Below are positions 1 to 10,308 of a stretch of 64,000 nucleotides of DNA, one piece after another; position 1 is the first letter of the stretch; each line of letters begins with the position of its first letter. The notes under the pieces were generated by a model that did no database searches, was not told the DNA's origin, and was given only the letters and a program-made list of their open reading frames with translations. Source of the DNA: Leclercia pneumoniae (GTDB lineage: Bacteria; Pseudomonadota; Gammaproteobacteria; Enterobacterales; Enterobacteriaceae). Both the position numbers and the translations under genes were made by a program. Location: assembly GCF_017348915.1 (NCBI RefSeq), contig NZ_CP071383.1, positions 930,001 through 994,000 of the forward strand. The letters are read 5' to 3'.

Positions 1-76
1 GCTCATTAGCGAGCATGAAACGGAGCAGGAAGCGCTCGACGCCAAGGTCCGCTACGAAGATCCCGATAAGACTTAA
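1..76 (+). CDS. yaiA: YaiA, C-terminal end (partial)
   Basis: The window opens inside a plus-strand gene read from base 2 to the stop at 74-76. The visible 24 residues contain LISEHE and end VRYEDPDKT, which matches the end of the small (about 63 residue) protein YaiA of E. coli, the gene that lies between aroL and aroM. The function of YaiA is unknown; its position in the TyrR-controlled aroL operon is the only clue. Start and promoter lie outside the window. The 238 bases from here to aroM hold no gene or clear regulatory site that I can see. Confidence 0.8.
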   Translation, partial: LISEHETEQEALDAKVRYEDPDKT

Positions 77-314
77 AAAAAATCTGAAAGCGGGAAATAC
101 CACGCCTAAATCACATTTATCACTCATTGAATAAGTTAAGCAGAGGTTAATATCTAGTTATTACAGATACCTTCTGCCAGGCGTCCGGATCTTTACATTC
201 CGGCAGGCACATACGCTGCTACGCTATTGTGCTGTTCATACCAGAACAGCGAGCCGCGCAGCGTTGTGAGCCTGTGCCTGTTTTACGTAGTGGTAGTGGA
301 GAAAGGCGAGAAAG

Positions 315-991
315 ATGAAGGCCACCTTGGCGATCCTCACGATTGGGGTAGTCCCAGTAAGCGAAGTGTTACCGCTCTTGACCGAGCATATTTCGGAACA
401 ACAGATCACCCATCATAGCTTGCTGGGTAGTCTAAGCCGTGAGGCGGTCATGGAGACCTACGGCGTTGCGCGGGAGATGATTCCCTGCCGACACTGTTAA
501 GCGACGGTAAAATGGCGACGGTATCCCGGCAAAAGATCGAACGCGATCTGCAGGCCGTTATTGAAGTGCTTGATAATCAGGGGTATGACGTCATCCTGCT
601 GATGAGTACCGCCCCGGTATCCGGGCTGGTGGCCCGTAATGCGATCCTGCTTGAGCCGATGCGGATTATCCCGCCGCTGGTGGCCTCGATTGTGGATGGT
701 CATCAGGTGGGGGTGATCGTGCCGATCCCCGAATTGATGCAAAACCAGTCCCGAAAATGGCAGGCGTTAGAACGTCCGCCGCTCTACTCGCTGGCGAACC
801 CTATCTGGGATAACGAGGCCAAATTGATCGAGGCCGGGCGCGATCTGCTGGCGCAGGGAGCTGATGTATTGATGCTGGATTGCCTCGGTTTTCATCAGCG
901 TCATCGCGATCTGTTACAAAAAGCGCTCGATGTGCCCGTTTTGTTATCAAACGTACTGGTGGCGCGGCTTGCCTCGGAGCTGCTGGGGTAA
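315..991 (+). pseudogene. aroM: AroM, interrupted by a one-base frameshift
   Basis: AroM is a protein of unknown biochemical role of about 225 residues encoded downstream of aroL. Here the reading frame starts at ATG 315 (preceded by GGCGAGAAAG) with AILTIGVVP and runs to a stop at 498-500 after only 61 codons. The rest of the protein, containing VERD-like [18 protein letters not shown] and ending [16 protein letters not shown]...LLG, is in another frame up to 991. Inserting one C in the GCGCGGG tract around 468-474 would restore a continuous frame of the usual length. No second lesion is visible. The disruption may be genuine or an assembly error in a GC run; the downstream half is well conserved, which suggests recent loss or an error. 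Confidence 0.85.
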
Positions 992-1063
992 TGATTTTGC
1001 GTGACAGGCAGGGAGTGTGCCCCCTATATTGGATTGACATCCAACAACAAAAAGGGCCAGTTC

Positions 1064-1348
1064 ATGCTTCAAAGTAATGAGTACTTTTCCGGTAAAGTGA
1101 AGTCCATCGGTTTTGCCAGCAGCATCACTGGCAATGCCAGTGTCGGCGTGATGGCTGAAGGGGAATATACATTTGGTACCGCTCAACCTGAAGAGATGAC
1201 CGTCGTCAGTGGCTCTCTGAAGGTATTGTTACCGGGTGAGACGGAGTGGAAATTGTTTACTGCGGGTCAGATCTTTAACGTTCCGGGCCATAGCGAGTTC
1301 CACCTGCAGGTGGCTGAGCCGGCCTCTTATCTCTGCCGTTATCTGTAA
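1064..1348 (+). CDS. ppnP: Pyrimidine/purine nucleoside phosphorylase PpnP (YaiE)
   Basis: A 94-residue protein matching E. coli YaiE/PpnP over its whole length, starting [14 protein letters not shown] and ending ASYLCRYL. The family is a small single-domain cupin that carries out phosphorolysis of several nucleosides to the free base and ribose-1-phosphate. The cupin core is visible in [11 protein letters not shown] and in the later [13 protein letters not shown] strand pair. The ATG at 1064 gives the family length; an upstream in-frame start at 1001 would add 21 residues not found in the family. The gene stands alone between aroM and the converging rdgC. Confidence 0.93.
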   Translation: MLQSNEYFSGKVKSIGFASSITGNASVGVMAEGEYTFGTAQPEEMTVVSGSLKVLLPGETEWKLFTAGQIFNVPGHSEFHLQVAEPASYLCRYL

Positions 1349-1356
1349 TTTTTTTT

Positions 1357-1380
1357 ACCCTCTCCCGGTCGGGAGAGGGT
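1357..1380. repeat. CCCTCTCCC-type palindrome between ppnP and rdgC
   Basis: Two 10-base arms (ACCCTCTCCC and GGGAGAGGGT) flank a GGTC loop. A run of eight T lies on the ppnP side, before the hairpin on the plus strand, so neither transcript ends in hairpin plus U-run and this is not a standard intrinsic terminator. A related palindrome lies at 30097-30119 after thiL. It may be a member of a dispersed palindromic repeat family. Confidence 0.6.
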
Positions 1381-1395
1381 AAACAGCATGGCCGA

Positions 1396-2307
1396 TTAGC
1401 GCTGTGCTTCTCCGCCGAGACCCTCTACCAGGCTTTGTATCAGTGCGGCTAACTCGCCCGTCATCAGAATAAAGTCGGCATCAAAACGCTGCGCCGGATC
1501 GTCACGGTCGATGTCGTCGTTCTGATCGCGCAGTTCGTCAGAGAATTTCAGCCGTTTTACGGAGCCATCGTCGCAGATCATGAACTGGATCCGTTGCTGC
1601 CAGTCGAGCGCCAGCTTGGTTACCAGTTTGCCCGCTTCAATGTGTACGGCAATTTCATCGCTCACCAGATCCTGTTTTTTCGCGCGGATCACACCGCCAT
1701 CTTCCAGGATCGCCTTCAGTTCTGCTTCATCCAGCAGCTGGAAGCCCTGCGGCACGGTACCGCCGCGAACCCATTCGGTGAGCGTCAGCTCAATGGGGTT
1801 TTCCATGGTCAGCGGCACGACCGGAAGGGAGCCCAGGCTCTTACGCAGCAGCGCAAGGGTATCTTCCGCTTTTTTGGCGCTGGCACAGTCGACAATAATC
1901 AGGCCGTTAACGGTGTCGATCCACATCATCGTCTGGCTGAAGCGGCTAAAAGCGCGCGGCAGCAGCGAGTGCAGTACTTCATCTTTCAGCGAGTCTTTCT
2001 CGGTTTTTTTCAGCTTGCGGCCCTGTTCTGCCTCCAGCTTGAAGATCTTCGCTTCCAGTGCCTGTTTCACGACCGGCGCGGGCAGAATTTTCTCTTCTTT
2101 GCGGGCGCAAATGATGATTTGACCATTGGTGGTGTGGGTCAGCGCATCGCTCTGAGAGCCCATCGGTGGAACCCAACCGGTTTTGGCCATATCCTGGCTG
2201 CCGCAAGGGCTAAACGTATAAAGGGCTAACTGTTTTTCCATCTCGTCAGCGCGCAGCGGGACATCGCGGCTGAGACGGTAAACCATCAAATTTTTGAACC
2301 ACAGCAT
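1396..2307 (-). CDS. rdgC: Recombination-associated protein RdgC
   Basis: A 303-residue protein equal in length to E. coli RdgC. Family members form a ring-shaped dimer around DNA and limit RecA access. It starts [15 protein letters not shown] at ATG 2307; a longer frame exists upstream but adds 22 residues absent from the family. Recognisable stretches are [16 protein letters not shown] near the N-terminus, [10 protein letters not shown], and the C-terminal [16 protein letters not shown] and GLGGEAQR. It is divergent from mak, with a 124-base shared promoter region. Confidence 0.96.
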   Translation of the reverse strand: MLWFKNLMVYRLSRDVPLRADEMEKQLALYTFSPCGSQDMAKTGWVPPMGSQSDALTHTTNGQIIICARKEEKILPAPVVKQALEAKIFKLEAEQGRKLKKTEKDSLKDEVLHSLLPRAFSRFSQTMMWIDTVNGLIIVDCASAKKAEDTLALLRKSLGSLPVVPLTMENPIELTLTEWVRGGTVPQGFQLLDEAELKAILEDGGVIRAKKQDLVSDEIAVHIEAGKLVTKLALDWQQRIQFMICDDGSVKRLKFSDELRDQNDDIDRDDPAQRFDADFILMTGELAALIQSLVEGLGGEAQR

Positions 2308-2431
2308 GATAATTTCCACGGCCTTGTCGTTAAATGCAGCGGGCATGATAACGAATTGTCGCATCGCTTGCATTGCTAATCGGGATGCCGACTTCTACTC
2401 TGTTGATAATCAAAAAAATGAGGAACGTCCT

Positions 2432-3337
2432 GTGCGAATTGGTATCGATTTAGGCGGCACGAAAACCGAAGTGATAGCGCTGAGTGAGCAGGGGGAGCAG
2501 CTGTTTCGCCACCGTCTGCCCACCCCTCGTGATGATTATCAGCAAACCATAGAAACCATTGCCACGCTGGTGGAGATGGCGGAGCAGGCCACAGGCCAGA
2601 GTGGTAGCGTAGGTATGGGGATCCCGGGTTCGATTTCGCCCTATACCGGCGTGGTGAAAAACGCTAACTCAACCTGGCTCAATGGCCAGCCGTTTGACAA
2701 AGATCTGAGCCAGCGCCTGAATCGTGAAGTACGGCTGGCAAACGATGCCAACTGCCTGGCGGTATCTGAGGCTATTGATGGAGCTGCGGCGGGGGCACAG
2801 ACCGTTTTTGCGGTCATAATCGGCACCGGTTGCGGCGCGGGCGTGGCCTTTGGCGGTCGCTCTCATATCGGCGGCAACGGCACGGCGGGCGAGTGGGGGC
2901 ACAACCCTTTGCCGTGGATGGACGAAGATGAGCTGAAATACCGCGCAGAAGTGCCCTGCTATTGCGGCAAGCAGGGGTGTATTGAAACCTTTATCTCCGG
3001 CACGGGCTTTGCCACCGATTACCACCGACTGAGCGGCAAGCCGCTGAAGGGGAATGAGATCATCCGTCTGGTTGATGCGCAGGATCCCCTTGCTGAACTG
3101 GCCCTCAGCCGCTACGAAACGCGGCTGGCGAAATCTCTGGCGCACGTGATCAATATTCTGGATCCGGATGTGATCGTGCTGGGGGGCGGCATGAGCAATG
3201 TGGATCGTCTTTATGCCACCGTGCCTCAGCTGGTGAAGCAGTGGGTGTTCGGCGGCGAGTGCGAGACCCCGATTCGCAAAGCGGTGCACGGGGACTCCAG
3301 CGGGGTGCGCGGCGCCGCCTGGCTCTGGCCGCAGTGA
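2432..3337 (+). CDS. mak: Fructokinase/mannokinase Mak (ROK family)
   Basis: A 301-residue ROK-family sugar kinase that phosphorylates fructose (and mannose) with ATP. The N-terminal phosphate-binding loop [13 protein letters not shown] begins at residue 2, the ROK zinc site appears as [10 protein letters not shown], and [17 protein letters not shown] gives the C-terminal ATP site. The start is GTG at 2432, preceded by GAGGAACG; this reproduces the usual N-terminus, whereas the longer open frame from 2294 runs antisense through the start of rdgC. In E. coli araJ follows mak; here sbcC follows at once and convergently, so araJ is absent. Confidence 0.95.
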   Translation: MRIGIDLGGTKTEVIALSEQGEQLFRHRLPTPRDDYQQTIETIATLVEMAEQATGQSGSVGMGIPGSISPYTGVVKNANSTWLNGQPFDKDLSQRLNREVRLANDANCLAVSEAIDGAAAGAQTVFAVIIGTGCGAGVAFGGRSHIGGNGTAGEWGHNPLPWMDEDELKYRAEVPCYCGKQGCIETFISGTGFATDYHRLSGKPLKGNEIIRLVDAQDPLAELALSRYETRLAKSLAHVINILDPDVIVLGGGMSNVDRLYATVPQLVKQWVFGGECETPIRKAVHGDSSGVRGAAWLWPQ

Positions 3338-3343
3338 CGATGT

Positions 3344-3368
3344 CGCCCTCTTGCAGCGCAAGAGGGCG
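3344..3368. terminator. Hairpin between convergent mak and sbcC
   Basis: An 11-base perfect stem (CGCCCTCTTGC / GCAAGAGGGCG) with a 3-base loop sits in the 36-base gap between the stops of mak and sbcC. It is well placed to end both transcripts, although the T-tract is short (GTCTTATT on the mak side). Confidence 0.7.
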
Positions 3369-3373
3369 CAGTC

Positions 3374-6300
3374 TTATTCGACCGCAAACGCGCGGTCTAG
3401 CTTGCTGAAGCCCAGCCCGTTGATCTTCTTAACCTTAATCTGCACCGGAATGCGCTCCTTCATCGCCTCGACGTGACTGATCACCCCGATGGTCTTGCCG
3501 CTGGCGTTCAGGGCATCCAGCGCATCCAGGGCTGTGTCCAGCGTCTCGCTGTCCAGGGTGCCAAAACCTTCATCGAGGAACAGCGAGTCGATACGCGTTT
3601 TATGACTCACCAGGTCGGAAAGCGCCAGCGCCAGCGCCAGGCTCACCAGGAAACTCTCACCGCCTGAAAGGGTGCGGGTATCGCGTACGGCATCGGCCTG
3701 CCAGGTATCGACCACCTCCAGCTCCAGCGCGTCGCTGACTTTCCGTTGCAGGAGATAGCGGCCGTGCAGGCGGATTAGCTGCTGGTTTGCCAGCCAGACC
3801 AGGTTATCCAGGGTCAGCCCCTGCGCAAATTTACGGAAGCGATCGCCCTCTTTTGAGCCAATCAGCGCATTCAAATATCCCCAGTCCTCCGCCAGACGTG
3901 CGGCCTCTTCAATTTGCTGCATCAGCACCTGCTGGTGCTGGCGATTGTCGGCGTCCTGTTTTACCTGCTGGCGTATTTCACCCTGGCGGGTGGTATTTTC
4001 ACGCAGTTTCAGCGCCAGGTGGTGTAACTGCTCCTGCAGGGTCTGCATCGCGACCTCATCAGGAAGATCTGCAGGGCGTTGTGCCGCATGCGCTTTACAC
4101 TGCTGCTCTGCCTGGTGAGCCAGGGCGCGTGATTGCTGGATCTGCTGCTCCAGCGTCTGTTTCAGCTGCTCCAGCTTGCTCACGCTCTCATCATCCAGCA
4201 CGGCGGCCAGGAAGGCCTGCTGATCGGTAAAACAGCTGGCGGACAGGGCTGCCGCAAACTGCTCTTGTAATTCCGTCAGCCTGTCTGCGTCCACTCTCTC
4301 TTGCGCCTGCAGCGTATTCAGTTGGCTCTGCAGCGAGATGCACTCGGTGTGGATCGCCTGCCAGTTTTCGGGCACCGGCTCTTCATCTTCCTGCTCTGAA
4401 GGCGGTAGGGTATCAAGCAGGGGTTTCAGGGCCTGGATACGCTCCTGGATGGCCGCAAGCTGCGTCTGTTGCGCTTGCCAGCTATTCGCCTCGGCTTCAC
4501 GCTCGGCGAGCCAGGCCGCAGCTTCGCCCTCGGCGGGGGCGGTGAGTGCCAGCGCCTCTAGCGCGCTCTGCAGCGACTGTTGCTGGGCGTCGAGTTGTTG
4601 TTTGCTCTGCTGTCGCTGCTGTTCCAGGTCGTTTAACTGTACCTGTAGAGCGTGAAGCTGGCTTAGCTGGTAAAGCTGCTGCTCGTACTGCTCCTGCTCG
4701 TTCAACCAGTGTGTAATGTCGTCCTGAATCGAGTGGGTGATGGCTAGCTGGGAGCAACTCTCCTGCCACGCTTTAGTAAGTGCTTGCTCATCTTCTGAGA
4801 GCGTCTGGATCAGCTTCGCCTCGCGTTGCAACTGCTCAACACGTGCGTTCAGTTGCCCGCGCAGCAGCAGACCCTCTTCCTCAAGCTGCTTAACCGCACG
4901 CTCAAGTTCATCACGACGTCGCTGATTTTCCGTTAACTCCAGCGCCTGGTATTGTGATACCGCAGGATGGTGGGTCGAGCCGCAGAGCGGGCAGGCTTTG
5001 CCGGCCTCCAGCGTGGCGCGATAACTTTCCAGTACTTTAATCTGTTCTTCCTGCGCGCAGAGCGTTTTGACATCCAGGTAGTGTTGATGCTTCTCTTTAT
5101 ACTGCAGGCGGCGCGCCGTCAGGGTCTCTTCCAGACGGGTTTTCTCTGCTTCTCCTTTCTGCTGACCGTCGCGATTATCAGCCAGTTGTTTTTGCAGAGG
5201 CTGGTAGCGAGCCTGTAGGGTGGCGAGGCGCTGGCGCACTGGGCGCAGTTGCACCTGTCGCTCAATGGCGGCGGCGGTCTCCTCTGGCGACAGCGTCAGA
5301 GCAGGCTGCGGCAACGCAGCGCGTTTTTGTTGAAACTCCGCAAGCCGTTTGTTGAGGCCATCATACTGCTGTTTATCGCGTTGCTGCTGGCTGAAAAGGG
5401 CCCGCCAACCGGCAATGTGCGAACTCCAGAGACCAAACTGACGATGCGCTTCCATCCAGAGGGTCATCTGCTTTTGTTGCGCCTCAAGTTGCGCCATGCT
5501 GCGGGCTGCACCGTTACGGACGCGCCCCCGCTGTGCCATCCGATCACGTAAGCAAGCATTCACTTCTGAAATTTGCTGGCGGGTACGGGTGAGAGAGGCG
5601 CTCTGCTCTTGCTCGCGCGTCCATAGCGGGCGCAGCGCCTGTGCGGGAAGGGCCAGCTGCAGCCTTGCCAGTTGCGGCTGGGCATCCGTTTGCGCGTGAA
5701 GCGCCTGCTGATGTGCAGCCTGCGCCTGTTGCTGGGCGCGGGCCAGTTCATCACTGCGCACCCACCACTGATGCCAGCGCTGCTGGCGCTGTTGTTCGGC
5801 CAGCAGTGAGGTTTCTTCGTCAGTAAGTGCCTGCAAACCTTGAACTAACTGCTGCTGTTGTTCTTCGCTTAACAGCACGACCCCGGCGGCTTGCGCTTCG
5901 CGCATCTCAAGCTGTTGGCGAGCGGCTTTGTGTTTTTCAAATACCTTCGCCGAAATCTGGCCGTAGATCTCCGTTCCCGTCAGCTCCTCTAACAGCTCCG
6001 CACGCTCTTTCGGTTTTGCATTGAGGAAGGCGGCAAACTGACCCTGCGAGAGCAACATTGAGCGGGTAAAACGGTCGTAATCCAGCCCGGTCAGGGAGGC
6101 GGTCAGTTCCAGTTTATCTTTCACTTTGTCGGCGAGGATTTTGCCATCTTCACAGCGGGCCAGCTCAACGCGCGGCGCCTGCAGATTGCCATCAGGCTGG
6201 TTGCGGGCACGGTTCTGGCTCCAGAAGGCGCGATAGGCCACCTCTTTGACCTCAAATTCCACCTCGGCAAGACACTCGGCGGTGTCCCGGGTCATGAGAT

Positions 6301-6508
6301 CATTTTGTGACTGTGAGAGCGTGTTCAGGCGCGGTGTTTCGTGGTACAGCGCGAGGCAGATGGCGTCCAGCAGGGTGGTTTTCCCCGCACCGGTCGGCCC
6401 GGTAATGGCAAACAGGCCGTTGCTGAGAAAGGGCTCGGCGGTGAAGTCGATTTTCCACTCACCCTTTAATGAATTGAGGTTCTTCAGGCGCAGACTCAAA
6501 ATTTTCAT
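3374..6508 (-). CDS. sbcC: Nuclease SbcCD subunit C (SMC/Rad50-like ATPase)
   Basis: A 1044-residue Rad50-type ATPase that with SbcD cleaves DNA hairpins and processes blocked double-strand ends. The Walker A motif [12 protein letters not shown] lies near residue 40, long glutamine-rich coiled coils flank a zinc-hook CPLC at about residues 506-509, and the C-terminus holds the signature [19 protein letters not shown] and Walker [12 protein letters not shown]. Its ATG overlaps the last four bases of sbcD, so the two are translationally coupled in an sbcDC operon. Length is close to the E. coli protein (1048). Confidence 0.97.
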   Translation of the reverse strand: MKILSLRLKNLNSLKGEWKIDFTAEPFLSNGLFAITGPTGAGKTTLLDAICLALYHETPRLNTLSQSQNDLMTRDTAECLAEVEFEVKEVAYRAFWSQNRARNQPDGNLQAPRVELARCEDGKILADKVKDKLELTASLTGLDYDRFTRSMLLSQGQFAAFLNAKPKERAELLEELTGTEIYGQISAKVFEKHKAARQQLEMREAQAAGVVLLSEEQQQQLVQGLQALTDEETSLLAEQQRQQRWHQWWVRSDELARAQQQAQAAHQQALHAQTDAQPQLARLQLALPAQALRPLWTREQEQSASLTRTRQQISEVNACLRDRMAQRGRVRNGAARSMAQLEAQQKQMTLWMEAHRQFGLWSSHIAGWRALFSQQQRDKQQYDGLNKRLAEFQQKRAALPQPALTLSPEETAAAIERQVQLRPVRQRLATLQARYQPLQKQLADNRDGQQKGEAEKTRLEETLTARRLQYKEKHQHYLDVKTLCAQEEQIKVLESYRATLEAGKACPLCGSTHHPAVSQYQALELTENQRRRDELERAVKQLEEEGLLLRGQLNARVEQLQREAKLIQTLSEDEQALTKAWQESCSQLAITHSIQDDITHWLNEQEQYEQQLYQLSQLHALQVQLNDLEQQRQQSKQQLDAQQQSLQSALEALALTAPAEGEAAAWLAEREAEANSWQAQQTQLAAIQERIQALKPLLDTLPPSEQEDEEPVPENWQAIHTECISLQSQLNTLQAQERVDADRLTELQEQFAAALSASCFTDQQAFLAAVLDDESVSKLEQLKQTLEQQIQQSRALAHQAEQQCKAHAAQRPADLPDEVAMQTLQEQLHHLALKLRENTTRQGEIRQQVKQDADNRQHQQVLMQQIEEAARLAEDWGYLNALIGSKEGDRFRKFAQGLTLDNLVWLANQQLIRLHGRYLLQRKVSDALELEVVDTWQADAVRDTRTLSGGESFLVSLALALALSDLVSHKTRIDSLFLDEGFGTLDSETLDTALDALDALNASGKTIGVISHVEAMKERIPVQIKVKKINGLGFSKLDRAFAVE

Positions 6509-7710
6509 GGGTGCGACTCCTCGTCATTCAGGGTATTCAGCGCATCGTTAAATAGCTCATTCAGCCGCGCGCGCCGTGTTTCATCCAGCTCTTCCTGGGC
6601 CAGTCGCCGTTCGAAGACCTCTTCCACCTTCAGTTCACTCAATGTCTCGCGCTGGGCGGCGAGCAGACTTTTCTGGCGCTGTTCCCGGCTGCGGCGCACC
6701 AGTAACACCTCTACCGGCAGATCCTCGGTGAGCGCCTGAATTTTGCGCTGCATATTGTGCAGGTATTCGTCGGTAGTGATCTCAATATCGAGCCATACTG
6801 GCGGGGTTTGCGCGACGCCGCGCCACTGTTCAAGCTGCTGGGTAATTGACGCCAGGTCGCCTTTCAGGACGGCCAGTTGCTGGGTTACCGGCACCTCCAG
6901 CGTCTCGACGGCGCTCAGCTTGCCGTCATGGAAGCTGACCAGATGCACGCTTTTGTTTTTCCCCGTCTCGTCAAAGCTAAGGGCGATAGGGGAGCCGCAG
7001 TAGCGGATATGCTCACAGCCGCCGATGACCTGCGCCCGATGAATATGGCCCAGCGCGATATAGTCCGCCGCCGGGAAGTTCTGCGCCGGGAACGCGTCCA
7101 GCGTGCCGATATAGATGTCGCGGACCGCATCGCTTTTACTGGCGCCAACGGTCGTCAGATGGCCCGTGGCGATCACCGGCAAGGCGCTATCGCTCCGCAG
7201 GGCACAGGCGTCGGCATATTGTCTGGCGTAATAATCGGTAATGGCCTGCAGGAGATGCTGCTGCTTCTCTGCACCGGACATCCCCGCCTGGCTCTGCACC
7301 ACATCGCGAGGGCGTAAAAACGGTACCGGGCAGAGTATGGCACCCGGGGTGCCGTCGCGTTTTTTTAACACCTGCGGTGGGTGTCCGGTGCTGGCGATAA
7401 CGGTCGTATTCAGAAACGCCAGCAGATCGCGGGATTCGTTCAGGGTCGCCACGGAATCATGATTGCCTGCGACAATCACCAGATGGCAGCCGGTCTGCTG
7501 CAGGTTCACCACAAAACGGTTATAAAGCTCACGCGCATAGCTGGGAGGCGATCCGGTATCGAAGATATCTCCGGCGACGACGATGGCATCTACCTGCTGC
7601 GCTTGCGCTACCTCCAGCAGCCAGTTGAGGAAGGCTTCATGTTCATTGGCGCGGCTCTTACTGTAAAAATTCTGACCCAGGTGCCAGTCTGAGGTGTGAA
7701 GTATGCGCAT
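6505..7710 (-). CDS. sbcD: Nuclease SbcCD subunit D (Mre11-like)
   Basis: A 401-residue calcineurin-like phosphoesterase, the nuclease subunit of SbcCD. The five metal-binding motifs are visible: DWHLG (residues 8-12), GDIFD, GNHDS, the later GH in IATGHLTT, and ALGHIHRAQ. The C-terminal third is charged and is the SbcC-binding part in this family. The upstream gap to phoB is 182 bases and carries divergent promoters, including the Pho box of phoB. Confidence 0.97.
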   Translation of the reverse strand: MRILHTSDWHLGQNFYSKSRANEHEAFLNWLLEVAQAQQVDAIVVAGDIFDTGSPPSYARELYNRFVVNLQQTGCHLVIVAGNHDSVATLNESRDLLAFLNTTVIASTGHPPQVLKKRDGTPGAILCPVPFLRPRDVVQSQAGMSGAEKQQHLLQAITDYYARQYADACALRSDSALPVIATGHLTTVGASKSDAVRDIYIGTLDAFPAQNFPAADYIALGHIHRAQVIGGCEHIRYCGSPIALSFDETGKNKSVHLVSFHDGKLSAVETLEVPVTQQLAVLKGDLASITQQLEQWRGVAQTPPVWLDIEITTDEYLHNMQRKIQALTEDLPVEVLLVRRSREQRQKSLLAAQRETLSELKVEEVFERRLAQEELDETRRARLNELFNDALNTLNDEESHP

Positions 7711-7813
7711 AACAGATCCGTGGCAAAAAGAGGGGAAGGGGATTATAAACGTCTAAAGGCAGGAAAATCACGGCTGCCAGAAAACAACAGCTTGCCATCT
7801 GAGCTGGAACAGT

Positions 7814-7847
7814 TTTTCATAAATCTGTCACAAATCTGACGCATAAT
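7814..7847 (+). promoter_or_regulatory. Pho box and promoter of phoBR
   Basis: Three successive 11-base units, TTTTCATAAAT, CTGTCACAAAT and CTGACGCATAA, match the PhoB-binding pattern (CTGTCAT-like heptamers spaced every 11 bases). The last overlaps a -10 element, CATAAT at 7842-7847; the Pho box replaces the -35 as in E. coli phoB. The site lies about 45 bases upstream of the phoB ATG and indicates autoregulation under phosphate limitation. Confidence 0.88.
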
Positions 7848-7892
7848 GACGCCGCATTACAATCATGTAACCTAATTAAGACAGGGCAATGT

Positions 7893-8582
7893 ATGGCGAG
7901 ACGTATTCTGGTCGTAGAAGATGAAGCACCTATCCGTGAAATGGTCTGTTTCGTGCTTGAGCAAAATGGCTTTCAGCCCGTTGAAGCCGAGGATTATGAC
8001 AGTGCGGTGAACCAGCTCAACGAACCCTGGCCCGATCTTATTTTGCTGGACTGGATGCTGCCTGGCGGCTCGGGTCTGCAATTTATCAAACACATTAAAC
8101 GTGAAGCCCTGACCCGGGATATCCCGGTGGTGATGCTGACCGCGCGTGGTGAAGAGGAGGATCGTGTCCGCGGTCTGGAAACCGGCGCGGATGATTACAT
8201 CACCAAGCCCTTCTCGCCAAAAGAGCTGGTGGCGCGTATCAAAGCCGTGATGCGCCGCATCTCGCCGATGGCGGTGGAAGAGGTGATTGAGATGCAGGGA
8301 CTTAGCCTGGATCCTACCTCACATCGCGTCATGACCGGCGAAAACCCACTCGATATGGGCCCCACCGAATTCAAATTATTGCACTTCTTTATGACCCACC
8401 CGGAGCGTGTCTACAGCCGCGAACAGTTGCTCAACAATGTCTGGGGAACTAACGTCTATGTCGAAGACCGGACGGTGGATGTCCATATCAGGCGCCTTCG
8501 CAAAGCGCTGGAACTCAGCGGGCACGATCGCATGGTGCAGACGGTCCGCGGCACGGGTTATCGATTCTCGACCCGTTACTGA
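7893..8582 (+). CDS. phoB: Phosphate response regulator PhoB
   Basis: A 229-residue OmpR-type response regulator that activates the phosphate-starvation regulon. The receiver domain has the acidic pocket VEDE at residues 8-11, the phospho-acceptor Asp53 in LLDWMLPGG and the conserved Lys in [13 protein letters not shown]. The winged-helix DNA-binding domain occupies roughly residues 130-229 ([17 protein letters not shown]). It is followed by phoR after 21 bases, and is preceded by its own Pho box. Confidence 0.98.
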   Translation: MARRILVVEDEAPIREMVCFVLEQNGFQPVEAEDYDSAVNQLNEPWPDLILLDWMLPGGSGLQFIKHIKREALTRDIPVVMLTARGEEEDRVRGLETGADDYITKPFSPKELVARIKAVMRRISPMAVEEVIEMQGLSLDPTSHRVMTGENPLDMGPTEFKLLHFFMTHPERVYSREQLLNNVWGTNVYVEDRTVDVHIRRLRKALELSGHDRMVQTVRGTGYRFSTRY

Positions 8583-8603
8583 ACAATGACAGGAGTGTGA
8601 CGC

Positions 8604-9890
8604 GTGCTGGAACGTCTGTCATGGAAAAGGCTTTTATTTGAACTGATCTTATGCTGCATTCCGGCCCTGATTCTGGGGGCCGTGTTAGGTTATCTTCCGT
8701 GGTTTTTACTTGCGGCAGTGACCGGCCTGCTTATCTGGCACTTCTGGAATTTATTGCGTCTCTCCTGGTGGCTATGGGTAGACAGAAGCATGACCCCACC
8801 GCCGGGTAGCGGCAGTTGGGAGCCGCTCCTGTATGGCCTGCACCAGATGCAGATGCGTAATAAAAAGCGTCGACGCGAGCTGGGTAGCCTGATTAAGCGC
8901 TTTCGCAGCGGTGCCGAATCGTTGCCGGACGCGGTGGTGTTGACCACCGAAGAGGGGGCGATCTTCTGGTGTAATGGCCTGGCGCAGCAGCTTCTTGGCC
9001 TGCGCTGGCCGGACGATAACGGCCAGAATATCCTTAACTTGCTGCGTTATCCGGAATTCGCCCGTTACCTGAAAGCGCGCGATTTTACCCGCCCGCACAA
9101 TCTGGTACTGAACAATAGCCGTCATCTTGAGATCCGCGTCATGCCTTACAGCGATCAACAGTGGTTGATGGTGGCGCGTGACGTGACCCAGATGCACCAG
9201 CTGGAAGGGGCGCGTAGAAACTTCTTTGCTAACGTCAGCCATGAGTTGCGTACGCCGTTAACGGTGTTGCAGGGCTATCTGGAGATGATGCAGGAGCAGA
9301 CGCTGGAGGGAGCACCGCGCGAGAAAGCGTTGCACACCATGCGTGAACAGACCCACCGGATGGAGGGGCTGGTTCGCCAGTTATTGACGCTTTCGCGTAT
9401 CGAAGCCGCACCAACGCTGGCGCTGAACGATACCATTGATGTGCCGATGATGCTGCGCCTGCTCGAACGTGAAGCCCAGACCTTAAGCCACGGTAGACAC
9501 CAGCTGAGCTTCGACGTGGACAACACGTTAAAAGTGCGCGGCAGTGAAGATGAACTGCGCAGCGCCATCTCGAACCTGGTATATAATGCGGTGAATCACA
9601 CCCCTGAGGGCACCTCGATTAAGGTGCGCTGGCAGCGTGTCGCTTCCGGCGCGGAGTTCAGCGTTGATGATGATGGACCCGGGGTGGCACCAGAACACAT
9701 TCCGCGTTTGACTGAACGCTTCTACCGGGTGGATAAAGCCCGATCCCGGCAGACCGGGGGCAGTGGCCTGGGGCTGGCGATTGTGAAGCATGCCATTAAT
9801 CACCATGAAAGCCGGCTCGATATCTCCAGCCAGCCCGGCGTAAGCACGCGTTTCAGCTTCGTTATTCCGGAACGTTTGCTTGCCAGTTGA
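8604..9890 (+). CDS. phoR: Phosphate sensor kinase PhoR
   Basis: A 428-residue membrane histidine kinase that phosphorylates PhoB when phosphate is scarce. The N-terminus has two closely spaced hydrophobic segments (residues about 10-60) with almost no periplasmic loop, followed by a PAS domain, the H-box [10 protein letters not shown] with phospho-acceptor His213, the N-box NLVYNAVNH and the G-boxes DDGPGV and [10 protein letters not shown]. The start is GTG 8604 behind AGGAGTG. It forms an operon with phoB and is followed by a strong hairpin. Confidence 0.97.
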   Translation: MLERLSWKRLLFELILCCIPALILGAVLGYLPWFLLAAVTGLLIWHFWNLLRLSWWLWVDRSMTPPPGSGSWEPLLYGLHQMQMRNKKRRRELGSLIKRFRSGAESLPDAVVLTTEEGAIFWCNGLAQQLLGLRWPDDNGQNILNLLRYPEFARYLKARDFTRPHNLVLNNSRHLEIRVMPYSDQQWLMVARDVTQMHQLEGARRNFFANVSHELRTPLTVLQGYLEMMQEQTLEGAPREKALHTMREQTHRMEGLVRQLLTLSRIEAAPTLALNDTIDVPMMLRLLEREAQTLSHGRHQLSFDVDNTLKVRGSEDELRSAISNLVYNAVNHTPEGTSIKVRWQRVASGAEFSVDDDGPGVAPEHIPRLTERFYRVDKARSRQTGGSGLGLAIVKHAINHHESRLDISSQPGVSTRFSFVIPERLLAS

Positions 9891-9925
9891 AAGGGCTGAG
9901 AGGAGTGCTGTAATCGGAAGTTGCC

Positions 9926-9956
9926 ACAGGCCAGCGAAAGCTGGCCTGTTTACTTT
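9926..9956 (+). terminator. Terminator after phoR
   Basis: A perfect 10-base stem (ACAGGCCAGC / GCTGGCCTGT) closed by a GAAA tetraloop and followed by TTACTTT lies 36 bases after the phoR stop. Confidence 0.85.
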
Positions 9957-10308
9957 GCAGTCAGGCGAAGCGAGCATGATTTTCATACTGCTGTTGCTTT
10001 TTTGTTCGCATGATTAGCCATGAGTTTTTCTTATACATGGTTCATTGTTCCAATCACTCTTTTCATTCCGGCATAATGTTCTGGTTTTGAGATCCTATAT
10101 TGCCTTTAAACGTTATAAGCGTTTAAATTGCGCCCCAGATATCGTCATACCGACTATATTTGCGTGGTAAATCGAAAAACTATTCTTCTCCACGCCAGTA
10201 CGGGAGTATATCCCACTGAAATTGAGTATTTTTTCCGCTGTTTTGTCCCGGCAGGGATGGCGAAAAATTCATCGTTTTCAACACCACATCCACAGGCAGT
10301 AAGGTTTT
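9957..10308 (+). promoter_or_regulatory. Long leader region upstream of brnQ
   Basis: About 350 bases, richer in A+T than the flanking genes, separate the phoR terminator from brnQ. An inverted repeat, TTTAAACG (10105-10112) and CGTTTAAA (10120-10127) with a 7-base loop, is the clearest structure. No convincing small gene is seen: the open frame from 10128 lacks a good ribosome-binding site and runs into brnQ out of frame. The region probably carries the brnQ promoter and a long untranslated leader. Confidence 0.4.

Noticed and set aside
7814-7846. Three 11-base repeats that could suggest an iteron or CRISPR-like array
   Set aside because: Their spacing and sequence are those of a Pho box in front of phoB, which explains them fully.
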